A stretch of 64,000 nt of DNA from Prescottella soli (GTDB taxonomy: Bacteria; Actinomycetota; Actinomycetes; Mycobacteriales; Mycobacteriaceae), in NCBI RefSeq assembly GCF_040024445.1, contig NZ_CP157276.1, forward strand, positions 992,001-1,056,000, given 5' to 3'. Positions 44,626-55,092 of this stretch are shown piece by piece. The position numbers and the translations under genes are program-made. Every line of letters starts with the position of its first letter. Positions within the stretch are counted from its first letter, which is position 1. The notes beneath the pieces are model-generated. The model worked only from the letters and a program-made list of their open reading frames with translations, searched no databases and had not been told where the DNA came from.

Positions 44626-45789
44626 TCAGCTCACGGTGACCACCGGCGCGCCGCTCGCCTCCCCACCTTCCATCTCCTCGGCGATGCGCATCGCTTCCTC
44701 GATCAGGGTCTCGACGATCTGCGCCTCCGGCACGGTCTTGATGACCTTGCCCTTGACGAAGATCTGGCCCTTGCCGTTACCGGAAGCGACACCGAGATCG
44801 GCCTCGCGTGCCTCACCGGGACCGTTGACGACGCAGCCCATCACCGCGACGCGCAGCGGCACCTCCATGCCCTCGAGTCCCGCGGTGACCTCGTTCGCGA
44901 GCGTGTACACGTCGACCTGCGCGCGACCGCACGACGGGCACGACACGATCTCGAGCTTGCGGGGCCGCAGGTTCAGCGACTGCAGGATCTGCGTGCCGAC
45001 CTTGATCTCCTCCGCCGGCGGCGCCGACAGCGAGACGCGGATCGTGTCGCCGATGCCCTCGGAGAGCAGCGCACCGAAGGCGACCGCGGACTTGATGGTG
45101 CCCTGGAACGCGGGCCCGGCCTCGGTCACGCCGAGGTGCAGCGGGTAGTCGCACTGGGCTGCCAGCTGGCGGTAGGCCTCCACCATGATCACCGGGTCGT
45201 TGTGCTTGACCGAGATCTTGATGTCGCCGAAGCCGTGCTCCTCGAACAGGCCCGCCTCCCACAGCGCCGACTCGACGAGCGCTTCCGGGGTGGCCTTGCC
45301 GTACTTCTGCATCAGCCGGGGGTCGAGCGAGCCGGCGTTGACGCCGATCCGGATCGGGATGCCGGCGTCACCGGCCGCCTTCGCGACCTCCTTGACCCGG
45401 CCGTCGAACTCCTTGATGTTGCCGGGGTTGACGCGGACGGCCGCGCAGCCGGCGTCGATCGCCGCGAAGATGTACCGCGGCTGGAAGTGGATGTCCGCGA
45501 TCACCGGGATCTGGCTCTTCTTCGCGATCGCGGCGAGTGCGTCGGCGTCCTCCTGACGCGGGCACGCGACGCGGACGATGTCACAACCCGACGCCGTGAG
45601 TTCCGCGATCTGCTGGAGGGTCGCGTTGACGTCGTGGGTCTTGGTGGTGCACATCGACTGCACCGACACCGGGTAGTCGCTGCCTACACCCACACCCCCG
45701 ACCATCAACTGGCGAGTCTTGCGTCGCGGTGCGAGGACGGGGATTTCGCTAGGAACACCTGGCAGGCCCAAACCGACGGGGCTGGTCAC
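44626..45789 (-). CDS. ispG: 4-hydroxy-3-methylbut-2-enyl diphosphate synthase
   Basis: A 387-residue 4Fe-4S enzyme of the MEP isoprenoid pathway. [34 protein letters not shown] and [11 protein letters not shown] build the TIM barrel; the cluster Cys are in CPSCGR and [11 protein letters not shown]. It converts MEcPP to HMBPP. The GTG at 45789 has AGAAGGCG upstream. The order dxr-rip1-ispG-GNAT matches M. tuberculosis. Confidence 0.95.
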   Translation of the reverse strand: MTSPVGLGLPGVPSEIPVLAPRRKTRQLMVGGVGVGSDYPVSVQSMCTTKTHDVNATLQQIAELTASGCDIVRVACPRQEDADALAAIAKKSQIPVIADIHFQPRYIFAAIDAGCAAVRVNPGNIKEFDGRVKEVAKAAGDAGIPIRIGVNAGSLDPRLMQKYGKATPEALVESALWEAGLFEEHGFGDIKISVKHNDPVIMVEAYRQLAAQCDYPLHLGVTEAGPAFQGTIKSAVAFGALLSEGIGDTIRVSLSAPPAEEIKVGTQILQSLNLRPRKLEIVSCPSCGRAQVDVYTLANEVTAGLEGMEVPLRVAVMGCVVNGPGEAREADLGVASGNGKGQIFVKGKVIKTVPEAQIVETLIEEAMRIAEEMEGGEASGAPVVTVS

Positions 45790-45850
45790 GTTTCGCCTTC
45801 TTTCGTTGCTACGGGGCAAGTCTATCGTTCGAGCATTTGGCGGAACCGGG

Positions 45851-47080
45851 TCACGGGAACAGCTTGATCGGGTTCACGATGTCGGCCGTCAGGGTCAGGA
45901 GCATGTACGCGCCGCCGATGACGACGACCACGTACGTGATCGGCATCAGCTTCATGTAGTCGACCGGGCCGCCGGCGCCGAGCCCACGCAGCCGCCGGAT
46001 CGAGTTGCGGATCTTCTCGTAGATCGTCACCGCGATGTGCCCGCCGTCGAGGGGCAGCAGGGGCAGCAGGTTGAAGATGCCGAGGAAGAAGTTCAACGTG
46101 GCGAGAAGGCTGATGAACACCTCCCACAGTCCCTGTTCGACGACCTGGCCACCGATCACCGAAGCGCCGACCACACTGATCGGGGTGTCCAGTGCGCGCT
46201 CGCCGCCGGTCACCGCGGTCCACAGATCCACCACCTTGCCCGGCATCTCGGTGAGCGCGTGCACCGTCTGCACGAAGATGTCGCCGGTGTACACGAACGA
46301 CGCCGGCACGGCCCCGAGCGCCGAGTACTTCACGACACGCGGCGGCGCCTGGATACCGATCGCACCGACGTTCTGTGATACCGGGGGCTTGGGATCGCTC
46401 TCCGTGGAGTCGGGGTTGTTGACGTATCGCTGTGCCTGCTCGACCTGAACCGGGATCACGAGGGTCTGCCCGTCGCGTTCGACGGTGAAGTCCGCGGTTC
46501 CGGTCAGCGGCTGCGTCTTGCGCACCAGGTCCGTGAAGGTCGGGGTCGACTCGCCGTTCACCGCGGTGATCACGTCACCCTCGCGGATTCCGGCCGCCTC
46601 CGCGGGGCCGGCGCCCGAGCACTCGGCAAGTTCGTAGTTGGGCGCGGGGCCCTGAGACGGGGCCACGCACACGGTGCCCGCGACGACCGCGCGAGTCTCG
46701 GTGTTCGGCAGCCCCCATCCGACCGCGAGGACGAACACCAGCACGATCCCGAGCACGAAGTTCATCGCGATGCCGCCGGACATCACGACGATGCGCTTCC
46801 ACGCCTTCTGCTTGTACATCGCACGGTCGACCTCGTCGGGTGCGAGTTCGTCGACGGCAGTCATGCCGGCGATATCGCAGAAGCCGCCCGCCGGGATCGC
46901 CTTGAGTCCGTACTCGGTCTCACCCCGACGGAACGAGAAGATCTTCGGCCCGAAACCGATGTAGTACCGGCGCACCTTCATGCCGAGCGCCTTGGCGGTC
47001 CACATGTGACCGGCCTCGTGCAGCGCGATGGACGCGCCGATCCCGAGGGCGAAGAGCAGCACACCGAACGCGAAGACCAT
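45851..47080 (-). CDS. rip1: Site-2 intramembrane zinc metalloprotease (RseP/Rip1)
   Basis: A 409-residue membrane protease. The active-site HExxH is in [16 protein letters not shown] in the first helix. A periplasmic-side PDZ domain ([16 protein letters not shown]) follows, and the second metal motif is [13 protein letters not shown]. In mycobacteria Rip1 cleaves anti-sigma factors and controls envelope functions. It lies between ispG and dxr with 6-61 bp gaps, so is probably co-expressed. Confidence 0.94.
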   Translation of the reverse strand: MVFAFGVLLFALGIGASIALHEAGHMWTAKALGMKVRRYYIGFGPKIFSFRRGETEYGLKAIPAGGFCDIAGMTAVDELAPDEVDRAMYKQKAWKRIVVMSGGIAMNFVLGIVLVFVLAVGWGLPNTETRAVVAGTVCVAPSQGPAPNYELAECSGAGPAEAAGIREGDVITAVNGESTPTFTDLVRKTQPLTGTADFTVERDGQTLVIPVQVEQAQRYVNNPDSTESDPKPPVSQNVGAIGIQAPPRVVKYSALGAVPASFVYTGDIFVQTVHALTEMPGKVVDLWTAVTGGERALDTPISVVGASVIGGQVVEQGLWEVFISLLATLNFFLGIFNLLPLLPLDGGHIAVTIYEKIRNSIRRLRGLGAGGPVDYMKLMPITYVVVVIGGAYMLLTLTADIVNPIKLFP

Positions 47081-47086
47081 GCTGCT

Positions 47087-48244
47087 CTAGCCCTCCTGCT
47101 TCACGAGTTCACGCGCGCGGGCGCGGGCCCACCCGTCGGCCGCCAGTACGTCGTCCACCGTAGCGGGCGGGGCCGCCCATTCGCCGCCGGCCGCGAGAAC
47201 GCGTTCGACGGTGCGGACGATCTCCGGAAACCTCAGCGCACCGCCCAGGAACGCCTCGGCCGCCACCTCGTTGGCGGCGTTGTAGACCGCGGTCATGCAG
47301 CCGCCGGCCTTGCCGGCCTGGCGGGCCAGGTCCACAGCGGGGAACACGGTCGCGTCGACGGGCTCGAACGTCCACGTCGACGCCGTCGAGAAGTCACACG
47401 CGGCCGCTGCGCCCGGGACCCGGTTGGGCCACCCGAGAGCGAGCGCGATGGGCAGCTTCATGTCCGGCGGGCTGGCCTGCGCGAGCGTCGAGCCGTCGAC
47501 GAACGTCACCATCGAATGCACGATCGACTGCGGGTGCACGGTGACGTCGATGCGGTCGTAGTCGATCCCGAACAGCAGGTGCGTCTCGATCAGCTCGAGG
47601 CCCTTGTTCACCAGGGACGCCGAGTTGAGCGTGTTCATCGGCCCCATCGACCACGTCGGGTGGGCACCCGCCTGCTCCGGCGTGACGTCCTCGAGCGCTG
47701 CCGCGGTCCATCCGCGGAACGGACCACCCGACGCGGTGAGGACCAGCCGCTCGACCTCCTCGGCGCGCCCACCCCGCAGGCACTGCGCCAACGCCGAATG
47801 CTCCGAGTCGACCGGCACGATCTGCCCCGGCGCGGCGGCCGCCGTCACCAGCGGCCCGCCGGCGACGAGGGACTCCTTGTTCGCCAGCGCGAGCCGGGCA
47901 CCCGATGCGAGCGCGGCGAGTGTCGGCTCGAGCCCGAGCGAGCCGACCAGCGCGTTGAGCACGACGTCGGCCTCGGTCCCGCGGACCAGCTCGGTGACCG
48001 CACCGGGGCCGGACAGCACACCCGGCAGGTCCAACCGCGCGGCCGCGGTGGGGTCGGCGACCGCCACCCGGGTCACGCCGGTCTCGCGGATCTGGCGCGC
48101 CAGCAGGTCGATGTTCCCGCCACCGGCGGCGAGGCCGACGACCTCGAACTTGTCGGGGTTGGCGGCGATGACCTCGAGGGCCTGGGTGCCGATGGAGCCG
48201 GTGCTGCCCAGCAGCAGGACGCGAGTCGGTTGGGTGTCAGCCAC
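47087..48244 (-). CDS. dxr: 1-deoxy-D-xylulose 5-phosphate reductoisomerase
   Basis: A 385-residue NADPH-dependent enzyme of the MEP pathway. It has [18 protein letters not shown] (NADPH fold), [35 protein letters not shown] and [16 protein letters not shown]. It makes 2-C-methyl-D-erythritol 4-phosphate. The GTG at 48244 gives the family N-terminus; a longer start to 48280 lacks support. Confidence 0.95.
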   Translation of the reverse strand: MADTQPTRVLLLGSTGSIGTQALEVIAANPDKFEVVGLAAGGGNIDLLARQIRETGVTRVAVADPTAAARLDLPGVLSGPGAVTELVRGTEADVVLNALVGSLGLEPTLAALASGARLALANKESLVAGGPLVTAAAAPGQIVPVDSEHSALAQCLRGGRAEEVERLVLTASGGPFRGWTAAALEDVTPEQAGAHPTWSMGPMNTLNSASLVNKGLELIETHLLFGIDYDRIDVTVHPQSIVHSMVTFVDGSTLAQASPPDMKLPIALALGWPNRVPGAAAACDFSTASTWTFEPVDATVFPAVDLARQAGKAGGCMTAVYNAANEVAAEAFLGGALRFPEIVRTVERVLAAGGEWAAPPATVDDVLAADGWARARARELVKQEG

Positions 48245-48392
48245 GCAACCATTGTTCCTGACCGAAGCTGAGAGGATCACACAGGATTACTCCGGTATCG
48301 CGGACGACGCCGGGACCCCGCTTCGTACGACACTCGGTCGTATGCCACGATATGCAGAGATAGCGCATTCGTAAGATCAGGAGGATCGAGCC

Positions 48393-48662
48393 GTGGCCGG
48401 TACCCAGTTGGACCCCACTTCGTACGACCCCGTCGTCGCCGCGCACGTCGACACCGCCGAGGTCCCCTCGGCCGCTTGGGGCTGGAGTGGCGAGGCTCCG
48501 CGACTGTTCCGTTTCGCCGGCTGGTTCTTCGCAGCCTTCCTGCTGCTGATGATGATCGGCAACCACAGCGGCAAGGTCGAGGACCTGTTCCTCATCGGCT
48601 TCGCCGGAGCAATCGTCCTGATCCTGGTTCGCGACATCATCCTGCGGCGCAAGCCCCGGTAG
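48393..48662 (+). CDS. DUF2631 membrane protein
   Basis: An 89-residue protein with two TM helices (FAGWFFAAFLLLMMIG and FLIGFAGAIVLILVRDIIL) and the actinobacterial pattern SAAWGWSGEAPR before the first helix. The GTG has AGGAGG 9 nt upstream. Function unknown. A TACGAC/GTCGTA pair lies in its promoter region at 48326-48342. Confidence 0.85.
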   Translation: MAGTQLDPTSYDPVVAAHVDTAEVPSAAWGWSGEAPRLFRFAGWFFAAFLLLMMIGNHSGKVEDLFLIGFAGAIVLILVRDIILRRKPR

Positions 48663-48684
48663 GCGCTACCACGATCAAAGGTCG

Positions 48685-48713
48685 AGGCCCCGCACCAGTT
48701 CGGTGCGGGGCCT
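48685..48713. terminator. Bidirectional terminator hairpin
   Basis: Perfect 12-bp stem AGGCCCCGCACC / GGTGCGGGGCCT with a 5-nt loop between the convergent DUF2631 and PhoD genes. Confidence 0.88.
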
Positions 48714-48732
48714 TCGCCGTTCCCGGGCGCCG

Positions 48733-50400
48733 TCAGGCGGGCTCGATCACCGCCTGCCCTGCAGGGACACGGAACGACTTCGACGTCGTCACATCGGAAT
48801 TCGGGTCCAGCTTGTCGACCGCACGGAAACGGAAGCGCGCTTCGCCCGCGTCGACGTCGAGCAGACCGTAGCCGTGGCTGACCATGTCGACATGCTTGAC
48901 GTGCGGGTTGTGAGCGCGACGACTGGCCTCCTCTGCGCGCGCGGCATCGACCGGGTCGCCGCCGTCGCTGCTGCCGATCGAGTACCCACCGTCCCCGGTG
49001 TTGGTGGACGTGACCGACGGGACCACGAACTCGACGCCCGCCCGCCGGGTGCCGGGCGCGTTCACCTGCTCACCGCTCGAGGTGCCCGGCGCGAATCCGG
49101 TGTCCCACAACTCGCCCGCCCAGCCGTCGTGATCGTCGCCGGTGACCAGGAGCATGTTCTCGACCGACTGGGCCGCGGTGGACAGGATCTCGGTCCGCTC
49201 GGCGCCGTAGCCGTCCCAGGTGTCCAGGTAGGCCCGGGTGCCGTCGTCCGCCACCGTCATGCCCATCATCATGTTCGCGTTCGCGACCACCTTCCACGTC
49301 GCGTCCGACCTGGTCATGCCGTCGAGCAGCCACCGCTTCTGCGGCTCACCGAGCATCGTGCGGCCCGGCACGTCGGCCTCCGCGCATAGGATGTGATCGA
49401 GCGAGTCGCCGCAGGCCTGCCGGTCGCGGTACTGCCGGGTGTCCGGCGCGAACAACTCGACAGTCCGCCCCACCCTCAGCGACCGGTAGGTGCGCAGCGG
49501 GTCGTCGCCGAACCGGGGCACCGGCATGTGCTCGAACCACGCCTGCCACGCCCACTGCTTCTTCTGCTGGAACCCGATCGCGCCGTCGATCGGTGAGATC
49601 ACGGGGAACGTCCACCCGTCCTTGCTGTAGTTGTTGCGGAACTCGTGGTCGTCCCAGATCGGCAGGAACGCGTGTCGGCTGTGCATCAGCCGTAGGTCGG
49701 CGTCCGCCCGGTACCTGCGGTACTTCTCGCGCATGCTGTCGAGTGCCTGCGGGAAGGGATTGACCTCGATGCCCCGGACGCCGGGCATCGTGAACTCGTA
49801 CACGTAGTCGCCGAGGCAGACGACGAAGTCCAGATCCTCCTCGGCGAGGTGGCGGTGGGCCGCGTAGTAGCCCTCCTCGAACCCCTGACAGGTGAACCAG
49901 CCGATGCGGACCGGTTCGTTGGAGTCGGCCGGGCGCAGCGTGCGGAAGCGGCCGACCGGCGACTCTCCCCCGTCGCCGCGGAACTGGTAGTAGTAGGTCT
50001 CGCCGGGCGCCAGCCCCGTCGCATCGAAATGTACTGTGCCGTCGGCATCCTCGCGCACCGGCACCCGCTCGGCCAGAACCGGTGCGGTCAGGTCCTCTCG
50101 GGTCGAGACGATCAGCGCGAGTTCCCCACCCACAGCGTTTCCGCCGAGACTGCCCGCGAGACTGCCGATTCCGCCTGCCGCGCCGACCCGCGTCCACAAC
50201 GTCGCGCCGTCGGTGCGCGGCACACCGGCCATGACGCCGTTCCCGAAATCCGGGTTCCGGATCAGCCCCGGACCGGCGTCCGGGGCCTGACGCAGGACCG
50301 GCGTCGCGTGGGCCGCGGCGGGGAGCACGGCAGCGCCGCCGATCACCGACAGGCCGGCGAGAAAGGTGCGACGGGAGACGTTTCTGGGCGGGAAGGGCAT
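48733..50400 (-). CDS. PhoD-family alkaline phosphatase/phosphodiesterase, Tat-exported
   Basis: A 555-residue protein with a twin-arginine signal (NVSRRTFLAGLSVIGG, cleavage after AAAHA), an N-terminal beta-sandwich (APGETYYYQFRGDG) and the PhoD metallophosphatase core (IGWFTCQGFEEGYY, VVCLGDYVYEF, PIWDDHEFRNNY, LLVTGDDHDGWAGEL). Such enzymes release phosphate from mono- or diesters outside the cell, with Fe/Ca centres. No pho box was identified. Confidence 0.93.
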   Translation of the reverse strand: MPFPPRNVSRRTFLAGLSVIGGAAVLPAAAHATPVLRQAPDAGPGLIRNPDFGNGVMAGVPRTDGATLWTRVGAAGGIGSLAGSLGGNAVGGELALIVSTREDLTAPVLAERVPVREDADGTVHFDATGLAPGETYYYQFRGDGGESPVGRFRTLRPADSNEPVRIGWFTCQGFEEGYYAAHRHLAEEDLDFVVCLGDYVYEFTMPGVRGIEVNPFPQALDSMREKYRRYRADADLRLMHSRHAFLPIWDDHEFRNNYSKDGWTFPVISPIDGAIGFQQKKQWAWQAWFEHMPVPRFGDDPLRTYRSLRVGRTVELFAPDTRQYRDRQACGDSLDHILCAEADVPGRTMLGEPQKRWLLDGMTRSDATWKVVANANMMMGMTVADDGTRAYLDTWDGYGAERTEILSTAAQSVENMLLVTGDDHDGWAGELWDTGFAPGTSSGEQVNAPGTRRAGVEFVVPSVTSTNTGDGGYSIGSSDGGDPVDAARAEEASRRAHNPHVKHVDMVSHGYGLLDVDAGEARFRFRAVDKLDPNSDVTTSKSFRVPAGQAVIEPA

Positions 50401-50528
50401 GGGCCACCTCGGGTTCGCGCGGACACGGGTGGCGCTGACCCTACGTCGCCCGTTTACGCACGTGTGGGTTTTGCGTAACTCGGGTGAACTGAGAGTGTCC
50501 GCTCAGTGAACTCGGGGCGACGCAGGCG

Positions 50529-51641
50529 TCAGGAACCCTCGGCCGCCAACTGCCCGCACGCCGCGGCGATCTCCTGACCGCGGGTGTCTCGGACGGTGCA
50601 CGAGACGCCTTGTTCCTGCACGCGACGGACGAACTCCCGCTCCACCGGCTTGGGGCTCGCGTCCCACTTACTGCCCGGCGTCGGGTTCAGCGGAATCAGG
50701 TTGACGTGTACCAGCGGACCGAGCGCCTTGTGCAGCTTCTTGCCGAGCATGTCGGCGCGCCACGGCTGGTCGTTCACATCGCGGATCAGGGCGTACTCGA
50801 TCGACACGCGTCGGCCCGACTTGTCGGCGTAGTAGCGCGCGGCGTCGAGGACCTCGGCCACCGGCCACCTGTTGTTGACGGGGACCAGGGTGTCGCGGAG
50901 TTCGTCGTCGGGGGTGTGCAGCGACACCGCCAGGCGCACCGACATCTCCTCGTCGGCGAGCTTGCGGATCGCGGGCGCGAGACCGACGGTCGACACCGTC
51001 ACGGCGCGCTGCGAGATGCCGAGCCCGTCCGGCGCCGGCGACGTGATCCGTCGCACCGCCGCGACGACGCGCTTGTAGTTCGCGAGCGGCTCGCCCATGC
51101 CCATGAACACGATGTTCGACAGGCGTCCCGGGCCACCGTCGATCTCACCGTCACGCAGGGCGGCCGCCGCGGCACGCACCTGGTCGACGATCTCGGCGGT
51201 CGACAGGTTGCGGTTGAGTCCGCCCTGGCCGGTCGCGCAGAACGGGCAGGCCATGCCGCAGCCGGCCTGGCTCGAGATGCACAACGTCGCGCGGTCCGGG
51301 TAGCGCATGAGGACGCTCTCGAGCAGCGTGCCGTCGTTCGCCTTCCACAGCGTCTTGCGGGTCTGACCGGCATCGCAGGCGACGTGCTTGACGACGGACA
51401 GCAGCTGCGGGAACAGCGCCGCCCCCACCTGCTCGCGCATCGCGGCGGGCAGGTCGGTCATCTTGTCCGGATCGGCCTCGAGCCGCCCGTAGTACTGCCG
51501 CGCCAACTGGTCGGCACGAAATCCCGGCAGACCGAGCTCCTTGACCGCCTCCTTGCGCTCGTCGGCGTCGAGGTCGGCGAGGTGGCGCGGCGGCATACCG
51601 CGGCGCGGCGCGTTGAAGACGAGAGGAAGGGAGACAGTCAT
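50529..51641 (-). CDS. rlmN: Dual-specificity 23S rRNA/tRNA (adenine-C2) methyltransferase
   Basis: A 370-residue radical SAM enzyme with the cluster motif [43 protein letters not shown] and the catalytic Cys near the end ([12 protein letters not shown]). It methylates A2503 of 23S rRNA and A37 of certain tRNAs. The ATG at 51641 gives the same N-terminus as the mycobacterial homologue; an ATG at 51653 is an alternative. Confidence 0.95.
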   Translation of the reverse strand: MTVSLPLVFNAPRRGMPPRHLADLDADERKEAVKELGLPGFRADQLARQYYGRLEADPDKMTDLPAAMREQVGAALFPQLLSVVKHVACDAGQTRKTLWKANDGTLLESVLMRYPDRATLCISSQAGCGMACPFCATGQGGLNRNLSTAEIVDQVRAAAAALRDGEIDGGPGRLSNIVFMGMGEPLANYKRVVAAVRRITSPAPDGLGISQRAVTVSTVGLAPAIRKLADEEMSVRLAVSLHTPDDELRDTLVPVNNRWPVAEVLDAARYYADKSGRRVSIEYALIRDVNDQPWRADMLGKKLHKALGPLVHVNLIPLNPTPGSKWDASPKPVEREFVRRVQEQGVSCTVRDTRGQEIAAACGQLAAEGS

Positions 51642-51721
51642 AGTGCCCGCCATTCTCCCACTACCTGCTCCCGCTGTCCGATGCGCGTGCGCAACGCCAT
51701 ACGGTGGGTGATGATCGACAC

Positions 51722-52108
51722 ATGACCGAGACACCGCGGGAAGAAGGCCCCGACCCGGTCGAGGAGCCGGCCACCCCACCCCCGCCCGGCCGGCACGAAG
51801 CCGCCGGCCCGCAGGCCACACACGAGGCGGGGCGACTCGCCCGCACGCGTGCCGCGTCGGCCTGGACCGGGTTGGTCATCGGAATCTTCGTCGCGATACT
51901 GCTGCTGATCTTCATCCTGCAGAACCTCGAAGCCGTGACGTTCCAGTTGTTCGCGTGGCACTTCACCCTGCCGGCGGGCATCAGCCTGCTGCTCGCGGCG
52001 ATCGCCGGGGCGCTCATCATGGCGCTCGCGGGCGGGATACGGATCATCCAGATCCGTCGGGTCGCGCAACGCGCCGGCGCCGTGGCCGAGAACACGCCGC
52101 CGGAGTAG
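51722..52108 (+). CDS. LapA-domain (DUF1049) membrane protein
   Basis: A 128-residue protein. The N-terminal 45 residues are Pro/Glu-rich, followed by two TM helices ([39 protein letters not shown]) with the LapA-type [18 protein letters not shown] between. Function is unclear; LapA proteins take part in LPS assembly in Gram-negatives. A GTG at 51704 is a possible start. Confidence 0.82.
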   Translation: MTETPREEGPDPVEEPATPPPPGRHEAAGPQATHEAGRLARTRAASAWTGLVIGIFVAILLLIFILQNLEAVTFQLFAWHFTLPAGISLLLAAIAGALIMALAGGIRIIQIRRVAQRAGAVAENTPPE

Positions 52109-52178
52109 CTGCCCCGCCGTTTCGAGGGCACGATGGGACTCACGACACGAGTACGCCTTCGAGCCGAGGAGCTGCCCG

Positions 52179-53012
52179 GTGACGACCTTCTCCACCATCC
52201 GAGCCGATCTGGCGCGATCCTGGCTGCTGACGGCCGCCACGAAACCGGGGACCTTCCCGCGCCCCACCGACGTGGACGCGATGATCCTCGACCTGGAGGA
52301 CGCCGTCGCCCCGGACGACAAGCCCGGAGCACGTGAGACCGTCGTCGAGTGGCTCGGCGGCGGGGCCGGCGAGAACACCGCCTGGGTGCGGGTCAACGAC
52401 GCGACGACGCCCTTCTGGGCCGACGACCTCGACGCGCTCGCCGGTCTACCGGGGCTGTCGGGCGTGATGCTCGCGAAGAGCGAGAGCGGCTACCAGGTCG
52501 ACGCCACCGCAGAGCGACTCCCGCACGGCACTCCCATCCTCGCGCTGATCGAATCCGCGGTGGGTCTCGAGGCGGCGCCCGAGATCGCCCGCGCGGAGGG
52601 CACGTTCCGCCTGGCGTTCGGCAGCGGCGACTTCCGGCGCGACACCGGCATGAGCGACGACGCCACGGCCATGGCCTACCCGCGGTCGCGGCTCGTGATC
52701 GCCAGCCGCGCCGCGCGGCTGCCGGGCGGGCCCATCGACGGACCGACGATCTCCGCGAACGACACCATCCTGCAACGGGATTGCGAGGCCACCGTGTCGC
52801 TCGGGCTGACGGGCAAGCTGTGTCTGCACCCGGAGCAGGCCGCGACCGTCAACCGGGCGCTCAGCCCGAGCGCCCACGACATCCAGTGGGCTCACGACGT
52901 CATCACCGACCTAGGCGCGGATGGTGAGCGCGTCCGGGTCGGCAGCGACCTCCCCCGGCTGGCGAGGGCGAAGAAGTTCACCCACCTGGCCGAAGCCTTC
53001 GGCCTGGGCTGA
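52179..53012 (+). CDS. CitE-like HpcH/HpaI aldolase family CoA-ester lyase
   Basis: A 277-residue TIM-barrel protein of the citrate-lyase-beta type: SWLLTAATKPGTFP, DAMILDLEDAVAPDDKPGAR (metal-binding Asp/Glu), GVMLAKSES, LALIESAVGLEAAPEIA and GLTGKLCLHPEQ. Relatives cleave malyl- or citramalyl-CoA. No other citrate lyase subunits are nearby, as is usual for stand-alone CitE-like enzymes. GTG start with GAGGAG upstream. Confidence 0.88.
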   Translation: MTTFSTIRADLARSWLLTAATKPGTFPRPTDVDAMILDLEDAVAPDDKPGARETVVEWLGGGAGENTAWVRVNDATTPFWADDLDALAGLPGLSGVMLAKSESGYQVDATAERLPHGTPILALIESAVGLEAAPEIARAEGTFRLAFGSGDFRRDTGMSDDATAMAYPRSRLVIASRAARLPGGPIDGPTISANDTILQRDCEATVSLGLTGKLCLHPEQAATVNRALSPSAHDIQWAHDVITDLGADGERVRVGSDLPRLARAKKFTHLAEAFGLG

Positions 53013-53014
53013 TC

Positions 53015-54301
53015 TCAGGGGGCGCAGGTCGACGGCGCCGCCGCGCCCGCGAACCGATCGGTCATCCAATCGAGCGCCCGCGGCATCCCGGTCGCCATCG
53101 GCAGGCCGTGACCGACGATGAATCCCGGTGCGATCGGCGGAATCTCCTCGGTGCTGAAGTCGACCGTCGCGCCGAGGGCACACCAGTCCGCGGCGAGCCG
53201 CTCGGCCTGCGCATGCGGAATCAGGTCGTCGTTGCGCCCCTGCACGATCAGCACCGGACTGCGGGGCGCCGACCGCCCGATGCGCTGCTCGTCGACGACT
53301 GCACGCACCGTGGGCAGGGCGTCGATCAGCTCCGCGACGGACCGGCCGTCACGCGTCCACTCGGACGTGCGGTGCAGGCCGTAGCGGGCGATCGTCTCCG
53401 GCACACACTGGTTGGCGATGTCGTCGAGCACCTGGCGCCCGGCCGGGCTCAGCGCGCCGTCGATCTCCGCGCGGGTCTCCGGGTACCCGGCATAGATGCT
53501 GTTGACCGCGTAGCCGAGCAGCCCGGTCGCCAGACCCCCGTCGATCGCCCCGGCGACGGACCGTAGGTCCGCCGGCGGCCCGCCCGCAAAGGTTCCGCGG
53601 ACGTTCAATTCCGGCGCGTACGACGCCTGCATCTCGGACGCCGCGGCCACCGCGCCACCGCCCTGCGAGTAGCCCCACAACCCGATCGGGCTATCGTCGC
53701 CGATCCGGATGTCGGGCAACGACTTCACCGCACGCGCCGCGTCGAGCACCGCGTGCGCCTGTGCACGGCGGTCGGTGTAGCTGTGGACGCCGGTGGTGCC
53801 CAGACCCTCGTAGTCGGCGACGACGACGTCCATTCCGCGGTCGAGTAATGCATATGTCTGACTGATCTCGTACTCGATCGCGAAGTCGAGCGGCGGGTTG
53901 TAGTGAACGATGTCGGTGAACAACTTCGACGGCGCGCACTGGTCGCCCTGCCCCTGGGTGCCCGGCGCGAGGACCACGAGCGGGCGGGGGCCACCGCCCG
54001 TCCACGGCGCGCTCGCGTCGAAGTACGTCGCGGTCGCGGCCACCGGAGATCCGTGAGCGTCCGTGCTGCGGTACATGATCCGCGTCGCCCCCGACGGCCA
54101 CGGTCCCGCCTGGTTCGGAACGGACAGCGTCGGCACGTACGGCTCGGACCGCAGCACGTCGCCGGGTTCACCCGACGGCAGCGGCGACGGGGCCTGGTAG
54201 AAGTCGACCGGCGTGGCCGATGCGGTCCCCGCAGTTGCGACGGCCAGGCAGGCGCCCAACACCGCCACCGCCCGACGAGTCCAGCGCGAGATCGTCGTCA
54301 T
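53015..54301 (-). CDS. Secreted lipase (LIP/secretory lipase family), second copy
   Basis: A 428-residue exported lipase. Signal peptide RWTRRAVAVLGACLAVATAGTASA, oxyanion region LVVLAPGTQGQGDQC, DYEGLGTTG, nucleophile elbow LWGYSQGGGA and the C-terminal catalytic region VLIVQGRNDDLIPH and FIVGHGLPM (His). It is of the same family as the lipase at 13530-14798 but lacks the Gly/Ser/Leu tail. The ends of this gene and the convergent CitE gene are two bases apart. Confidence 0.9.
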   Translation of the reverse strand: MTTISRWTRRAVAVLGACLAVATAGTASATPVDFYQAPSPLPSGEPGDVLRSEPYVPTLSVPNQAGPWPSGATRIMYRSTDAHGSPVAATATYFDASAPWTGGGPRPLVVLAPGTQGQGDQCAPSKLFTDIVHYNPPLDFAIEYEISQTYALLDRGMDVVVADYEGLGTTGVHSYTDRRAQAHAVLDAARAVKSLPDIRIGDDSPIGLWGYSQGGGAVAAASEMQASYAPELNVRGTFAGGPPADLRSVAGAIDGGLATGLLGYAVNSIYAGYPETRAEIDGALSPAGRQVLDDIANQCVPETIARYGLHRTSEWTRDGRSVAELIDALPTVRAVVDEQRIGRSAPRSPVLIVQGRNDDLIPHAQAERLAADWCALGATVDFSTEEIPPIAPGFIVGHGLPMATGMPRALDWMTDRFAGAAAPSTCAP

Positions 54302-54360
54302 GTGACACACACCACACGATGGAAACGGCCGTTGTCAATACTCCGGGTACCACTAACCGG

Positions 54361-55092
54361 TCAGACGATGAGTCCAGTCGGCGCGGACCTGGTGTGGATC
54401 CGGTACCCCACCTCCAGCCCCAGACCCGGGGTCTCGACGAACGCGCGCGCCGCGGTGCGCGCGGTGAACTCGATACCGAGCACCGCCCGCAGCGCCTCGC
54501 GGTCCTCGAACTCCCACCGAGTACGGATCCGGCGCATCGCGAAGCCCTGCGCCGCGAAGAACGATTCCACCGCGGCCGGGTCGTAGCGCGGCAGATCCGC
54601 GCGCATCCACTGCCCGTACGGCGCGACCGTGGCATCGAGATCGACAATCGCGAGCACTCCCCCGGGGCGGAGAACCCGCATCGCCTCGAGAATGCCCGGC
54701 CCACACCCCGGTCCGAAGAAGTACGCGGTGCGCGCGTGCACGACGTCGACGCTGGCGTCCGGGAGCGGCACAGACTCGGCCGAACCCTCCAGGACGGTGA
54801 CCGACGCCCGCCCGGCGACGCGTTCGCGGGCCGCGGCGACGAGCGGCGGATGCGGTTCGACCCCGACGACCGACCGTGCGGCCTCGGCGAACACCGGCAG
54901 ATGGAACCCGGCCCCGCACCCGACGTCCAGGACGTCGCGACCGTGCCAGTCGGCGACTTCAGCGAGGGCGCGGAACACGACACCGTCGACGTCCTGCGCC
55001 CGGTTCTCCACCTCGTAGATGTGCGGCCAGTGCCAGATGTTCGGGCTCGGGATCGGTCCCCGAGCCCGTCCAACTCCGCGGAATCGGCTCAC
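54361..55092 (-). CDS. SAM-dependent methyltransferase (class I)
   Basis: A 243-residue methyltransferase with motif I DVLDVGCGAGFHLPVF, acidic loop GVEPHPPLV, VLEGSAESVPLPDASVDVVHAR and LRPGGVLAIVDLD. Substrate unknown. The GTG overlaps the cdsA stop by 4 bp (GTGA), so it is translationally coupled to cdsA. That coupling might suggest a lipid-related substrate, which is inference. Confidence 0.87.
   Translation of the reverse strand: MSRFRGVGRARGPIPSPNIWHWPHIYEVENRAQDVDGVVFRALAEVADWHGRDVLDVGCGAGFHLPVFAEAARSVVGVEPHPPLVAAARERVAGRASVTVLEGSAESVPLPDASVDVVHARTAYFFGPGCGPGILEAMRVLRPGGVLAIVDLDATVAPYGQWMRADLPRYDPAAVESFFAAQGFAMRRIRTRWEFEDREALRAVLGIEFTARTAARAFVETPGLGLEVGYRIHTRSAPTGLIV

Noticed and set aside
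48324-48344. CGTACGAC/GTCGTATG pair before DUF2631 as a regulator operator
   Set aside because: Only six central base pairs on each side match perfectly, with no regulator nearby; mentioned with the gene but not called as a site.
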